A stretch of 64,000 bases of DNA from an uncultured Lachnospiraceae bacterium (GTDB lineage Bacteria > Bacillota > Clostridia > Lachnospirales > Lachnospiraceae): assembly GCA_902775895.1 (NCBI GenBank), contig CACYNO010000001.1:496001-560000 (forward strand). The letters are read 5' to 3'. Below the pieces are notes generated by a model that saw nothing but the letters and a program-made list of their open reading frames with translations, did no database searches and was not told where the DNA came from. The stretch's first letter is position 1. Each line of letters begins with the position of its first letter. This document shows positions 8,963-18,693 of the stretch, piece after piece. The translations under genes were made by a program, and so were the position numbers.

Positions 8963-10189
8963 CTATATTATATTACTCGGTATTAATGAATTCCTATCAT
9001 CTATGGGAAACGGGCGGTCACTCATACAGATTATCCCTCCATATCCCTTTTCAAGAGAAGTTTTCTCTATGATATCAAATTTTTTAATTTCTTTTTTCTC
9101 CGGATTTGAACTCTTTTTAATCTCCAAAGGATGTATCCTGCCATTTTCTTCTACAAAAACATCAATCTCCTTAGCTTTGTCATCCCTGTAAAAGCTAAGT
9201 AATGCCGAATCTCTGGCATAAGAATAGTTTTTTACCAGTTCCATCACAACATAATTTTCAAAAAAATGTCCTCCCGCCGCACCTTCTCTAAGCGAATCCG
9301 GCGTCAGCCACCTTGTGAGGTATGCACATAAGCCCGTATCGCAAAAATACAGCTTCGGAGATTTTATCATACGCTGTAATTCATTATTTGAATATGGCTC
9401 TAAAAGATATATAACATCCATATCCTGAAGTATTCCCAACCATTTTTTCGCAGTCACATCGGAAACTCCCGCCGCTTCACCGAGAGTTCTGTAATTAACA
9501 ATATTTCCTGTCAGTGCGGCACAAGCACGTATAAAAAGCCTGAATCCGGCAACATCAGTTATCCCCTCATCATTTACCGCATCTGCGATCAGATAATTGT
9601 CTATATAAGACTGGTAATAGGTCTGCGCCATTTCATTAGTGGCTGACAGAACATCTGCAAATCCGCCTTCCCAAATATGCTTGAACACGCTGATTATATC
9701 ATTTCCGGGCATGTGTTTTTGTCTTTCACCCAGGGATTTCGGTGAAAAATCTAAAGCTGCAGGATCCAGAAATCCCGCCTTTTCTCTCTGAGAAAGCCCA
9801 AAAAGTCTCAATATGCCAAGTCTTCCGGCAAGCGTCTCGCGGGATCTTTCCATTAGTTTTTTTCTTTGGGAACCCGTCAGCCAGAATCTGCCCTTCTCAT
9901 CGCTTTCATCACACATTATCTTTATATGTTCCAAAAGCTCCGGCGCTTTTTGTATCTCATCGATAAGGATAGGTGGTTTGTACGTCTGAAAAAACAAACG
10001 AGGATCGTTTTTTGCCAATTCACGATCCATATCATTATCCATTGTTACTATCGTTCTGTTTTCATTTTTTGCAAGATATTTAAGCATGGTTGACTTTCCA
10101 ACCTGCCTGGCACCTATCACAAGAACTGCCTTAAAAAATCCACTTGCCTCCTTAAATTTTCTTTCTAACTCACGGTTACGGTACTCCAT
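8963..10189 (-). CDS. AAA ATPase with DUF4143 C-terminal domain
   Basis: A 409-residue member of the large family of ATPases linked to a DUF4143 domain. Walker A GARQVGKST is at residues 26-34, Walker B LIDEI near 85, and the C-terminal EIDVFV...PLEIKKS stretch resembles a PD-(D/E)XK nuclease core. Start at ATG 10189 because GGAGG lies just upstream; the longer reading from 10216 begins before this site. Such genes are scattered and patchy in Clostridia and their function is unknown; one idea is a role in defence or as selfish elements. It is a single gene facing the same way as amrBAS and is preceded by a striking palindrome. Confidence 0.88.
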   Translation of the reverse strand: MEYRNRELERKFKEASGFFKAVLVIGARQVGKSTMLKYLAKNENRTIVTMDNDMDRELAKNDPRLFFQTYKPPILIDEIQKAPELLEHIKIMCDESDEKGRFWLTGSQRKKLMERSRETLAGRLGILRLFGLSQREKAGFLDPAALDFSPKSLGERQKHMPGNDIISVFKHIWEGGFADVLSATNEMAQTYYQSYIDNYLIADAVNDEGITDVAGFRLFIRACAALTGNIVNYRTLGEAAGVSDVTAKKWLGILQDMDVIYLLEPYSNNELQRMIKSPKLYFCDTGLCAYLTRWLTPDSLREGAAGGHFFENYVVMELVKNYSYARDSALLSFYRDDKAKEIDVFVEENGRIHPLEIKKSSNPEKKEIKKFDIIEKTSLEKGYGGIICMSDRPFPIDDRNSLIPSNII

Positions 10190-10200
10190 ATCAACCTCCA

Positions 10201-10240
10201 TTTGGCGTAAATCCAAAGTGCACTTTGATTTTACACCAAA
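10201..10240. promoter_or_regulatory. Near-perfect 40-bp palindrome before the DUF4143 ATPase
   Basis: The centre CAAAGTGCACTTTG (10214-10227) is a perfect 14-bp palindrome. The flanks TTTGGCGTAAATC and GATTTTACACCAAA continue the symmetry with one extra base and one change. It lies 12 bases before the ATPase start, where an operator or an mRNA-leader hairpin would sit. Confidence 0.7.
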
Positions 10241-10307
10241 TCGATTCAGCGTTCAATATATATTATTTATCCCTTTTATTTGATCCGTTAACGTACCGCT
10301 TCAAATC

Positions 10308-10754
10308 TTATTTCCAAAAATCATACCCAAGATCATCTATATATCCCGGAATATCTATTTCTTTACCCTTTGTGTCTATTGCCCGCCAAAAATCAGGCTG
10401 ATACATTAACTTTACTGTATTATCATAATCAATCAAAAAGTTTTGATCCGCATCTCCCGCAAGGGTGTACACTCTTCGGTTTTTATCTTGAGGATCTTCA
10501 TCATTAACGATATATCCTATACACTTATCTATGTATGTATCATTGAATGAGTTGTTGACCGTACCAAAGGCTATATATGTTCTTCCGTTATATTCCAAAG
10601 TCCCAAACAAATCTTTATCATTCTCAGGATTTTTAAACGTCCCCATTTCAAAAGTTATCGCATCATCGGTCATTTCAGGATAACTGATTGCTCCGCATCC
10701 GGTCATTAACGACGCACTAACGGCTAAAACAGCAATACATAACTTTATATTCAT
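10308..10754 (-). CDS. Putative lipoprotein, unknown function
   Basis: A 148-residue protein with a lipoprotein signal: basic start, hydrophobic ALAVSASLM..., and lipobox LMTGC with Cys20 as the likely lipidation site, so it should sit on the outer face of the membrane. The mature part (YNGRTYIAFGTVNNSF, then acidic strands and ...DDLGYDFWK) has no family I recognise. Single gene between the DUF4143 ATPase and addA. Confidence 0.75.
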   Translation of the reverse strand: MNIKLCIAVLAVSASLMTGCGAISYPEMTDDAITFEMGTFKNPENDKDLFGTLEYNGRTYIAFGTVNNSFNDTYIDKCIGYIVNDEDPQDKNRRVYTLAGDADQNFLIDYDNTVKLMYQPDFWRAIDTKGKEIDIPGYIDDLGYDFWK

Positions 10755-10812
10755 ATCTTACTATCCTCCGCAAATTGTTTTATTCATTTTAACACATCAT
10801 AATAAATGCGAA

Positions 10813-13800
10813 TCAAAGATATATCTCTCTCCCCAACGCAAAGGAATATATGATTCTTTCCTTCACCGGCTTTCCCGTAGCCTTTTCAAGTGCCTTAGCG
10901 TAGTAGGAAAGTTGCTGCCCGTACCGGTCTGTAAGCACCTTTTCTCCGCCTGTCTTTTTAACGTAGTCCGTCTTATAGTCCACCAGTATTATCCCGTCTT
11001 CATCCTCGATGTACATATCTATCACACCCTGTACAAGCAGAAGGTCTGTCATGTCGTCCTGCGGAATGCCGATCATAAATTCCTGCTCACGGTGCAGGGT
11101 GCCGTTATGATAAGCCTCACTTGCACGGCGACCGATGTCAGACTCAAGGAAACGTTTAATATCATCCGTTTTGATCTTTCCGGCACTTTCGCTGTCAGTA
11201 AGCCCCTTACTCACAATTTTATCGATCTGCCCCTTAATATCCGTATCATCAAATACCAGATGCTCCATAAGCTTATGATATGCATTTCCTCTGGAAATAC
11301 CGCTGTTCCTTTTGCCACGTTTTTCCCTGACCGGCTTTTCTTCTTCCGCCTCTGACTCAGCTGCTTCCAATCGGTAATCTCTTGCTCTTTCCTCATCGTC
11401 CAAATGGGCTGCCGTCTTTAATTCCGTAACGGTCACCTTGGGCTTTTTAGTGATCTCTGCTTCAAAAGCGTATGGCTCGTTAACCGGCAATCTAATGTCC
11501 GCCGTCTCCTCAGCACTTTCCTTCTTATATTCAGAAGGCTCCAGTCTTGTCTCAGTTATCTCATCTGAGGATATCTTATTTATCTCAAAGTATTTTCCTC
11601 CCTTTGCACTGAGTGCCGCAGGCATACAGGCTTCAAGATAATTCCTCAGTCCATACAGGTCATTTATCCCGAAGTCCTCACCGGGCACCACTTTAAGGAG
11701 CTTATCTGTATCCTCATCTTTACCTGTACCTACGATAAACAGCTTTTCCCTTGCTCTTGTCATGGCAACATAGAGCAGACGCAGCTCCTCACTTATCTCA
11801 TCACGGTTTATACGATCGATGACCGCAGACTTAAACACGGTCTTTTTCTTTGTCCTGCGTTTCAGATCAATATCCCTTAACGCGATACCCAGACTGTCAT
11901 GACATACGACAACTTCTTTATCATCCGTCAGCCTGAAATCTTTTGTCGCTCCCATTATAAAAACAACCGGGTACTCCAAGCCTTTACTCTTATGTATGGT
12001 GGTCAGCCTTACAACGTCTTCGTTCTCGCTAAGAACTGATACCTCTCCCACTTCTTCTCTGGCTTCCTTTATCTTTTCAATATATCTGAGGAACTGGAAT
12101 AGTCCGTTGTAGCTGGTACCGGAAAAGACTGCGGCACGGTTAAGCAGCAGTTCTATATTAGCCAGTCTTTTTTCTCCTGCCCCTACCGTTGCTATATACC
12201 TGTAATAACCTGTATCATAAACAATCCGCCAGATGGTATCGTAGACCGATGACTCTCCCGCCATGATCCTTAAGTTATCCAGCATATCAAGAAAACCTTT
12301 GACCTTAGCCTTAAGTACTTCCTCCCCGTCTTCTGACTGTGCAAAAGCCGTCAGGTTGTTGTATAAAAAATCATATCTGTCTGTCACCCTCACCCGGGCA
12401 AGCTCGTCTGCATCAAATCCGACAAAATATGAAAGCATAACAGAAGCCATGGCAATATCATCCAAGGGATTATCCAATACCTTAAGCAGACTGATAACGG
12501 GTCTGAGTTCAAAGGTCTCAAGATAGCTTTCTTCAGACAGGGCGTAAGCACTTATCCCTGAGTCCATAAGCACCTCTACCGTCTCGTCAAAGTTGCTCTT
12601 TGTCCTTGCAAGGATAACAATGTCCCTGAACTTAAGTTTTCTGTAGCCCTTTGTCTCCTTGTCATATACCATGTATCCCGATGCAAAAAGTTCTTTAATC
12701 TTCATGGCGATAAGACCGGCTTCAAGAAGGCTTTTGTCACGTCTTTCATCCTCTGCTTCAAAGATATATTCTATACAGGTCTTTCCGGCGTTCCCCTCAA
12801 AGGTAGTTTGAAGAGGCGTTGGCTCCGGATACTCCAGCCCGTGGATAAGCTCCTCTTCTATTCCGTAGCCCATGCCGCAAAACTCTTTGTTCATGGCATG
12901 CTCAAATACACAGTTTACGCTCTCCAGAACATTTTCTCTGCTTCGGAAATTTTGCTGCAATAATATTTTTTGATCCTCACATACATCTTCCGTTGTAAAG
13001 GAATCGTACTTCCCGATAAAGATCTCAGGACGGGCTTTTCTGAAACCGTATATGCTCTGCTTAACATCTCCCACCATATATCTGTTATGTCCATTTGAAA
13101 TGGCATAAAGAATCTCTTCCTGTATGTAGTTGCTATCCTGATACTCATCCACCAGTATCTCATCATACTGCTCCTTTAAATGATACGCAGCATCTGTCAG
13201 GATACTTTCACCCTTCTCACGTTTCACAAGTATGTCCAGAGCCATATGCTCCATATCGTTAAAAGTGATGATATTTCTTTCACGTTTTTGCTTTTCCAGT
13301 TCATTAGAGAAGGCCTTTGTGATACGCACAAGAACATCCAGTGATCCTGCCGTGTTTTTTACCTCGGCCATGACACCTGTTTCCTTATCCGTTATCCGCC
13401 TGAAAAGTACGGCGTATGTATTGAAGAAACCGATATATCCTTTTCCTCTCGACTTATCTCCTCTTATGTTTTTAAATCTTATCTTTAAGGACTCATCAGC
13501 ACCGTTTTTTGCCCTTTTTAAGGCTCCTGGTTCTGTACCTGCCAGCAGACTTTTATACATCTCTTCGCAATCGGAAGCATCCACGCATTTTTCAAGAAGC
13601 CTCATGTCTGACATGGCAGTTTCATAGTAGGCGTCAAGACCGTTTTCCTGCGTAAGAAGGGGCAGCATCTTTTCCAGACTGTCTTTGAAGCCTGCCGCAC
13701 GCATCCGGGTGTTTTCCAGCATGTATCTGATCACCGGATTATCATAAAGTGCATCCTCATCCGTAACATTTGAAATATCGCAGATGTTTTCAAACCATTC

Positions 13801-14355
13801 ATCCGGCCAGGGATTGTTTATCGCATCAAGATATAAACCCTTTACTATGTCTTCGATCTTATCATCGGACTTTTTACCCCCGAAGGCTGATACAAAATCG
13901 TAAAAGTCCGGGTCGTTTTCTTCGTAAAAGCTTTCAAGCACCTGATCGAACACATCACTTTCAAGAAGCCTTACCTCCCCGGTCTCAGCCACCCTGAAAT
14001 CAGGATCAATACCTGCTTCTTCGAAATGGGTGCGGATAATGTTCTGACAGAAGCTGTGAATGGTGGTGATACAGGCATCCTGCAGTAATGTAAGCTGAGT
14101 ATATATCCTTTTGTTTTCAGGGTCAGTCACAAGTGCCTTTTCCAGCTCCTTGTGTATCCTTTCTTTCATCTCTGCTGCGGCAGCTTTGGTAAATGTTACA
14201 ACAACAAGACGATCTGCAGACCATTTTCCGTTGATGATGCCCTTTACTATCCTTTCCGTTAGGACAGCGGTCTTACCGGATCCGGCTGCAGCCGACACAA
14301 GTATATTTTTATCCGTAATATTTATCGCTTTTTCCTGATCAATTGTCCAAGCCAT
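10813..14355 (-). CDS. addA: Helicase-exonuclease AddAB, subunit AddA
   Basis: ATP-dependent helicase/nuclease that resects double-strand ends for RecA. At 1,180 residues it is close to B. subtilis AddA. Q motif and Walker A AAAGSGKTAVLTERI at residues 22-36, helicase motif II VDEYQDSNY, motif III VKQSIYGFR, motif V TIHKSKGLEYPVVF and motif VI LLYVAMTRAREKL are all visible. The C-terminal RecB-type nuclease has RGNAYHKLMEH, GVIDMYIEDEDG and VDYKTD, so it should be active. The start lies 18 bases after addB, and both are transcribed together. Confidence 0.96.
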   Translation of the reverse strand: MAWTIDQEKAINITDKNILVSAAAGSGKTAVLTERIVKGIINGKWSADRLVVVTFTKAAAAEMKERIHKELEKALVTDPENKRIYTQLTLLQDACITTIHSFCQNIIRTHFEEAGIDPDFRVAETGEVRLLESDVFDQVLESFYEENDPDFYDFVSAFGGKKSDDKIEDIVKGLYLDAINNPWPDEWFENICDISNVTDEDALYDNPVIRYMLENTRMRAAGFKDSLEKMLPLLTQENGLDAYYETAMSDMRLLEKCVDASDCEEMYKSLLAGTEPGALKRAKNGADESLKIRFKNIRGDKSRGKGYIGFFNTYAVLFRRITDKETGVMAEVKNTAGSLDVLVRITKAFSNELEKQKRERNIITFNDMEHMALDILVKREKGESILTDAAYHLKEQYDEILVDEYQDSNYIQEEILYAISNGHNRYMVGDVKQSIYGFRKARPEIFIGKYDSFTTEDVCEDQKILLQQNFRSRENVLESVNCVFEHAMNKEFCGMGYGIEEELIHGLEYPEPTPLQTTFEGNAGKTCIEYIFEAEDERRDKSLLEAGLIAMKIKELFASGYMVYDKETKGYRKLKFRDIVILARTKSNFDETVEVLMDSGISAYALSEESYLETFELRPVISLLKVLDNPLDDIAMASVMLSYFVGFDADELARVRVTDRYDFLYNNLTAFAQSEDGEEVLKAKVKGFLDMLDNLRIMAGESSVYDTIWRIVYDTGYYRYIATVGAGEKRLANIELLLNRAAVFSGTSYNGLFQFLRYIEKIKEAREEVGEVSVLSENEDVVRLTTIHKSKGLEYPVVFIMGATKDFRLTDDKEVVVCHDSLGIALRDIDLKRRTKKKTVFKSAVIDRINRDEISEELRLLYVAMTRAREKLFIVGTGKDEDTDKLLKVVPGEDFGINDLYGLRNYLEACMPAALSAKGGKYFEINKISSDEITETRLEPSEYKKESAEETADIRLPVNEPYAFEAEITKKPKVTVTELKTAAHLDDEERARDYRLEAAESEAEEEKPVREKRGKRNSGISRGNAYHKLMEHLVFDDTDIKGQIDKIVSKGLTDSESAGKIKTDDIKRFLESDIGRRASEAYHNGTLHREQEFMIGIPQDDMTDLLLVQGVIDMYIEDEDGIILVDYKTDYVKKTGGEKVLTDRYGQQLSYYAKALEKATGKPVKERIIYSFALGREIYL

Positions 14356-14373
14356 ATCTACCTCAACTCCCGA

Positions 14374-17300
14374 TCACACATCCTTTTTATCTCGGATACG
14401 CTCCCATATCTCTTCTTCCTTCATGTGCTTCATGTTCTTATATCTGACGCCTTTTAAGTCTTTGGAGAAATTGCACACCTCTCTGAAATCACAGCTATAG
14501 CATGCGGTGTTTTTGCCTCCCATATCATCACTTTTTTCTTTAAAGTCGATAAGCGGGTTTATATCTGCATTTCCCCTTAGTATCTCTGACGCCATACGGT
14601 CCATCTTTTCCGCCTCAAATTCACTAAGAGCCTTCAGTTTGTCACTGTCAAACAGATTCCTTGAGGCCTTTAATTCTCCGCTTCTCCCGAAGCCGACACT
14701 TTTTACAACTACGCCTGTCTTATCAGAATCCGTCAAACTCACTGCTTCGTTTTCAGCACTTACTACTCCGGTCATCTTAAGCTCTGATATGATCTCTTCC
14801 TCTATCCTTTCATCACTCAGCACCTCGTTGCTTTCGTCCGCCAGAGGGTTTGATATGTTGTAATACAGCATACCGGCAGGGATTATATCTTTACCCTTAT
14901 TTCTTGCTTTTTCTTCCTCCACCGCGGCACGCAGGTAGTTGATAAGCTGGATCTGTATACCGTAATAGGCTTTTTCCAGACTAAACTCCTGATCACCTGT
15001 TTTATAATCCACTACTCTGACAAAAAGACCGCTATCGGAAAGAGCCGTATCAACCCTATCTATCATTCCGTTAAATATCAGCTTCTTCCCTTCCGGAAGT
15101 TTTCTTTTCAAAATAAAAGAATGCTCCAAAAGGTCCGGTCTGAACTCACCCCTTGCCAGCTGCTTTCCTATGGTCCTTGCACTGATAAGGGACAACTCCT
15201 CTATTCTTCTTTTTGTAAAGCTCTTTCTTCCGCCTTCCCGAAGAATAAAATATTTTTCGGAAGCTTTCCCGGTCTCTTCCAGCACGATCTTTTCCAGTTC
15301 ACTGTCATTTATCGAATCAAGATCAAGCCTGCTATTCATGCACCCCGACACAACATTTTTCAGCACATCATGTACAACGCTTCCGAAGTCCGCGGGATTA
15401 AAATCATAGATCTCCCTGGGCGACAGCCTGAGGCCCGAATTTAAGAAATATGAAAAGGGGCACCCCGCATATCTTTCAAAGGACGACACACTTCCCCGAA
15501 GTTCATTGCCGTAAAGCAACGTTGCTGTCTCAGGGGACAAACAGGTTGCACCGTCATCCGGCGTCCAGACAGTCCTGCTTTCGGGAAGCCATATCTGAAA
15601 ACTTTTTTTCGTCTCTTCATCAACTCCCTGAGTTTTAAGTTCCGGGAACATATCACGGATATTTTTTATCAGGTATGATGGTCCTATGGACTCACCGCTG
15701 AGATCTTTTTTTGCATAGGAAATATAAAGCTTATCAAATGGCTTGGTAAAAAGCAGATACAGATAAAACCTTTGTATAAAAGCCTTATCTTTATTTGACG
15801 GGGAAAGTGAGATATCACTTTCTGCGATCTTTAGTCTCTCCGCCTGGGTAAGTATCCCTGAATCGCTGTTGCTTTTTGGGATTACGCCGTCATTTACCCC
15901 CACAACAAAGAGAGCCTTTATATTTGTAAGCCTTGTCCTGTCCACGTCACCTATGGTGATGCAGTCCACAGTCGGAGGGATAAAGCCCAGGGACAGCTCT
16001 TCAAACGCAGAATCAAGTATTTCTGCAAACTCATCCGGCGACGCCTCTTCACTTCCGAAAAGCTGCGTCACCTCATCCAGTATCTTATCCGTCTTTTCAG
16101 CTATCCTTTCAGTAAGAGAGCCGGGCTCGGTGTTAAACATATCTGATGACAGATATCCCTTAAGTACGTCAGCCATCTCCGCCACATTTCCGGCCTTCTT
16201 TATTTTTTTTTCCTGTGCCTCTATCAGAGTGGCCACCGTCTGCCTGTAACCGTTTAAAAGCTCAAGGTCATAAAACGCCACTCTGTTTCCATCCGTGTCT
16301 TTTTTTATCTTTTTTGCGGGATTGGTCCATTCGCTTTTCCATCTGTCTTTTGTATTTATACCCGTAGCCAGACAATAGTTATCAAGCATATCTATGCTTG
16401 CTCTCTCAATCCCTGAAAACCCTGTTTTTAAGAATCTGAAAATATTTTCATAGGTCCAGCCGTTTATAATTATCCGAAGCAGTGCTCTGATATTTTCAAT
16501 GTATGGGTTTTCCGACACGGACCGTCTTTGATCAAGAAATACGGGGAAGCCGTTATGTTCCATCAGCTTAAACGCCATATCTCCGTACTTTTCCGGATCT
16601 TCCGTAACCACAGCGATATCCCTGTATCTGTAGCCATTATTTCTTGTAAGGTCGTAAATCTCGTTTATAACAAGGGATATCTCTTCCCTGGCGTCCGCAG
16701 CTTCTCTGATACTTATGCCGTCTGCTTTCCCGTCATAAGTGACTTTTCCCGCATCCTTCCTGAAGATATTATGCTTTAAAAATTCCAGGTCATTTTCTGC
16801 CTTGCTTTTTTCGTTGCTTTTACAAAAAATGTATTCATCAGCCTTTACATTCACATTCCCCGCCGCATCAGTCACCCTGTTCATGAAGTCGTCACTCATA
16901 AAGAAAAGATTGCCTGACATGGGATCGCTTTCCGACGAATGTATCTTATCTCCGTCGTAGGTTACGGAAATCTCAACTCCTGACGCCTGTCTGATAAGCG
17001 TCTCCAGCAATCTGTACTGAGTGGTGGTAAAGCCGGTAAATCCGTCAAAGAACAAATAACTGTCCTTAAGATATGATGTTTCATCCAGCCTTCTCTTTAA
17101 TACATCCAAAAGTTCTTCTCTTGTAATGAACCTTTCATTTATCTCCTTATGGAACTCATTAAAGATAAGACTGATGTCGCTTAATTTTTTTGATAGGCTG
17201 CTGTTTTTTTCGGTTTCAAATCGTGCTGTCAGCCCTTCTAATTCATCGACGGATAAACCGTATTGATCAAATTCGGATATCAGGGATTTCATCTCACCCA

Positions 17301-17652
17301 CTAGACCCTTTTTTCTCATTTTAGGTGCAAAAAACTTAAGAGACTTTTCATGCCCCTTAAGTATCTTTCGTATGATCATGGCTTTCCCGCTGTCCCGAAT
17401 GATAGGCGTGTTCCCGCCTCCAACTTTACCGAGAACCTTGTATGCCAGCCTGTTGAAGCTGACCACGTCGATGTTTAAAAGTGCATGACAGGGATGGGCG
17501 TTTATAAGCCCTTTTTGCGTATCAAGAGTGTACTGCTCGGGAACGATGACCAGCACCTTTTTTTCCGGATCGGACGCCGCATTTACGGCGTGTTCGTATA
17601 TAAGCTTTGAGCGTTCCTCGCCTGTAGGACCGAGAATGAATTTTACTGACAT
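14374..17652 (-). CDS. addB: Helicase-exonuclease AddAB, subunit AddB
   Basis: Partner of AddA; 1,092 residues against about 1,160 in B. subtilis. The C-terminal nuclease (GMIDRVDTALSD, VDYKTGDQ) and the iron-sulfur Cys set are present: one Cys in YAGCPFSYFLNSGL before the nuclease and CYSCDFREVC at the end. The N-terminal nucleotide site is eroded: where AddB proteins usually read GxSGSGKT, this one has ILGPTGEERSKLI and lacks the GK[ST] core. The downstream VLVIVPEQYT strand is normal. First gene of the addBA pair, with an extended -10 box upstream. Confidence 0.94.
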   Translation of the reverse strand: MSVKFILGPTGEERSKLIYEHAVNAASDPEKKVLVIVPEQYTLDTQKGLINAHPCHALLNIDVVSFNRLAYKVLGKVGGGNTPIIRDSGKAMIIRKILKGHEKSLKFFAPKMRKKGLVGEMKSLISEFDQYGLSVDELEGLTARFETEKNSSLSKKLSDISLIFNEFHKEINERFITREELLDVLKRRLDETSYLKDSYLFFDGFTGFTTTQYRLLETLIRQASGVEISVTYDGDKIHSSESDPMSGNLFFMSDDFMNRVTDAAGNVNVKADEYIFCKSNEKSKAENDLEFLKHNIFRKDAGKVTYDGKADGISIREAADAREEISLVINEIYDLTRNNGYRYRDIAVVTEDPEKYGDMAFKLMEHNGFPVFLDQRRSVSENPYIENIRALLRIIINGWTYENIFRFLKTGFSGIERASIDMLDNYCLATGINTKDRWKSEWTNPAKKIKKDTDGNRVAFYDLELLNGYRQTVATLIEAQEKKIKKAGNVAEMADVLKGYLSSDMFNTEPGSLTERIAEKTDKILDEVTQLFGSEEASPDEFAEILDSAFEELSLGFIPPTVDCITIGDVDRTRLTNIKALFVVGVNDGVIPKSNSDSGILTQAERLKIAESDISLSPSNKDKAFIQRFYLYLLFTKPFDKLYISYAKKDLSGESIGPSYLIKNIRDMFPELKTQGVDEETKKSFQIWLPESRTVWTPDDGATCLSPETATLLYGNELRGSVSSFERYAGCPFSYFLNSGLRLSPREIYDFNPADFGSVVHDVLKNVVSGCMNSRLDLDSINDSELEKIVLEETGKASEKYFILREGGRKSFTKRRIEELSLISARTIGKQLARGEFRPDLLEHSFILKRKLPEGKKLIFNGMIDRVDTALSDSGLFVRVVDYKTGDQEFSLEKAYYGIQIQLINYLRAAVEEEKARNKGKDIIPAGMLYYNISNPLADESNEVLSDERIEEEIISELKMTGVVSAENEAVSLTDSDKTGVVVKSVGFGRSGELKASRNLFDSDKLKALSEFEAEKMDRMASEILRGNADINPLIDFKEKSDDMGGKNTACYSCDFREVCNFSKDLKGVRYKNMKHMKEEEIWERIRDKKDV

Positions 17653-17685
17653 TTGACCACCGTTTGAAGATTTTTGTTATAAATG

Positions 17686-17691
17686 ATTATA
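17686..17691 (-). promoter_or_regulatory. Extended -10 box for addBA
   Basis: TGATATAAT on the minus strand, an extended -10 (TGnTATAAT), 34 bases before the addB ATG. No good -35 is visible, which is acceptable for an extended -10 promoter. Confidence 0.45.
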
Positions 17692-17746
17692 TCATGTCAG
17701 TTGGGCAAAAAAAATCACTATATCCTTACAGGATAAAAACTGCGGT

Positions 17747-18424
17747 ATGGATTTTAGCAAAAAATACATCTATAATCAGGGCATGAAAAACATTTCCGGA
17801 AAAACCATTTTCGCGATCATAATTAATCTTTTTATCTTTGTCACGGAGGTGGTCATCGTTATTACAAATCTGCCTCATCGGGGCGGTTCTGCTCTTGTAT
17901 ATTACACCACTCTAAGTAATCTCATGGGCATGGCGGCCGCCTTTGTTTTCCTGTGGTCTGCTTTCAGCGGTTTCAGAGCATTAAATAAAACACGCATATT
18001 ACTAAGATTTTATGCAACATGTATGCTGTCCTTCACGCTGATAGTTGTCTTTTGCGTGCTTATCCCAATGGCGATACATGCCGGCATTGACCCCATTTTC
18101 CTTCTCACGGAGGACACGGCATTATTACATCATGTTATCAATCCGGTGCTGTCGTTTATTTCTTTTATCTTTCTTGAAAAAAACATGGCACTAAAAAAAG
18201 CACAGCCTTTTATCATGCTATGCCTTACTTTATGTTATGCTTTTATTATGCTATTCTTTAACATTATAAAATGGGTAGACGGACCGTATCCCTTTTTCCA
18301 GGTCTACCAATACCCCGCATGGATGATCGTTATATGGTTTGCTGTCCTATGCGGCGTAAGTTATCTGATAAACTTTTTGATCTACCTTTTCAGATCAAAA
18401 GAAAACACAACGGAGGCATCATAA
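17747..18424 (+). CDS. Pr6Pr / FAR-17a-AIG1-like membrane protein
   Basis: A 225-residue integral membrane protein with about six helices. YYTTLSNLMG near residues 52-61 and LLHHVINPVLSF near 125-136 are the conserved segments of the Pr6Pr/AIG1 group; in the human members a Thr and a His at these positions form the catalytic site for fatty-acid ester hydrolysis, and both residues are kept here (inference). DGPYPFFQVYQYP before the last helix is also typical. The first ATG lacks a convincing ribosome site; ATG 17783 is an alternative start with weak CAGGG. Its stop overlaps the next start (TAATG). Confidence 0.75.
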   Translation: MDFSKKYIYNQGMKNISGKTIFAIIINLFIFVTEVVIVITNLPHRGGSALVYYTTLSNLMGMAAAFVFLWSAFSGFRALNKTRILLRFYATCMLSFTLIVVFCVLIPMAIHAGIDPIFLLTEDTALLHHVINPVLSFISFIFLEKNMALKKAQPFIMLCLTLCYAFIMLFFNIIKWVDGPYPFFQVYQYPAWMIVIWFAVLCGVSYLINFLIYLFRSKENTTEAS

Positions 18425-18678
18425 TGAATCATTCATCAGACATATTAAACAGACTTAAAAATAAACTTAACAGGTATCTTAACAGCTCCCATCTCACATC
18501 CAAGGTTATCAGAAATCTCGGAACCGAAAAAAACTGGCAAAGGATGCTGGATTATCTTGAATACGCCTACAGGATCGGGGAAAAGCTTGACCCGAAACGT
18601 ATCCTGATGGAATCAATGATCATCGGTTTGAGAAACACGCCTGACGCCATAAGGAAAGTAAAAAGAAGATTTCTTTAA
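18424..18678 (+). CDS. Small basic hypothetical protein
   Basis: An 84-residue helical, basic protein (MNHSSDILNRLKNKLNRYLN ... ending RKVKRRFL) that I do not recognise. Its ATG overlaps the stop of the Pr6Pr gene (TAATG), so it is probably translated by coupling and may work with that membrane protein. No Cys, signal peptide or membrane helix is visible. Confidence 0.55.
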   Translation: MNHSSDILNRLKNKLNRYLNSSHLTSKVIRNLGTEKNWQRMLDYLEYAYRIGEKLDPKRILMESMIIGLRNTPDAIRKVKRRFL

Positions 18679-18693
18679 AAAAAAGATATGACA

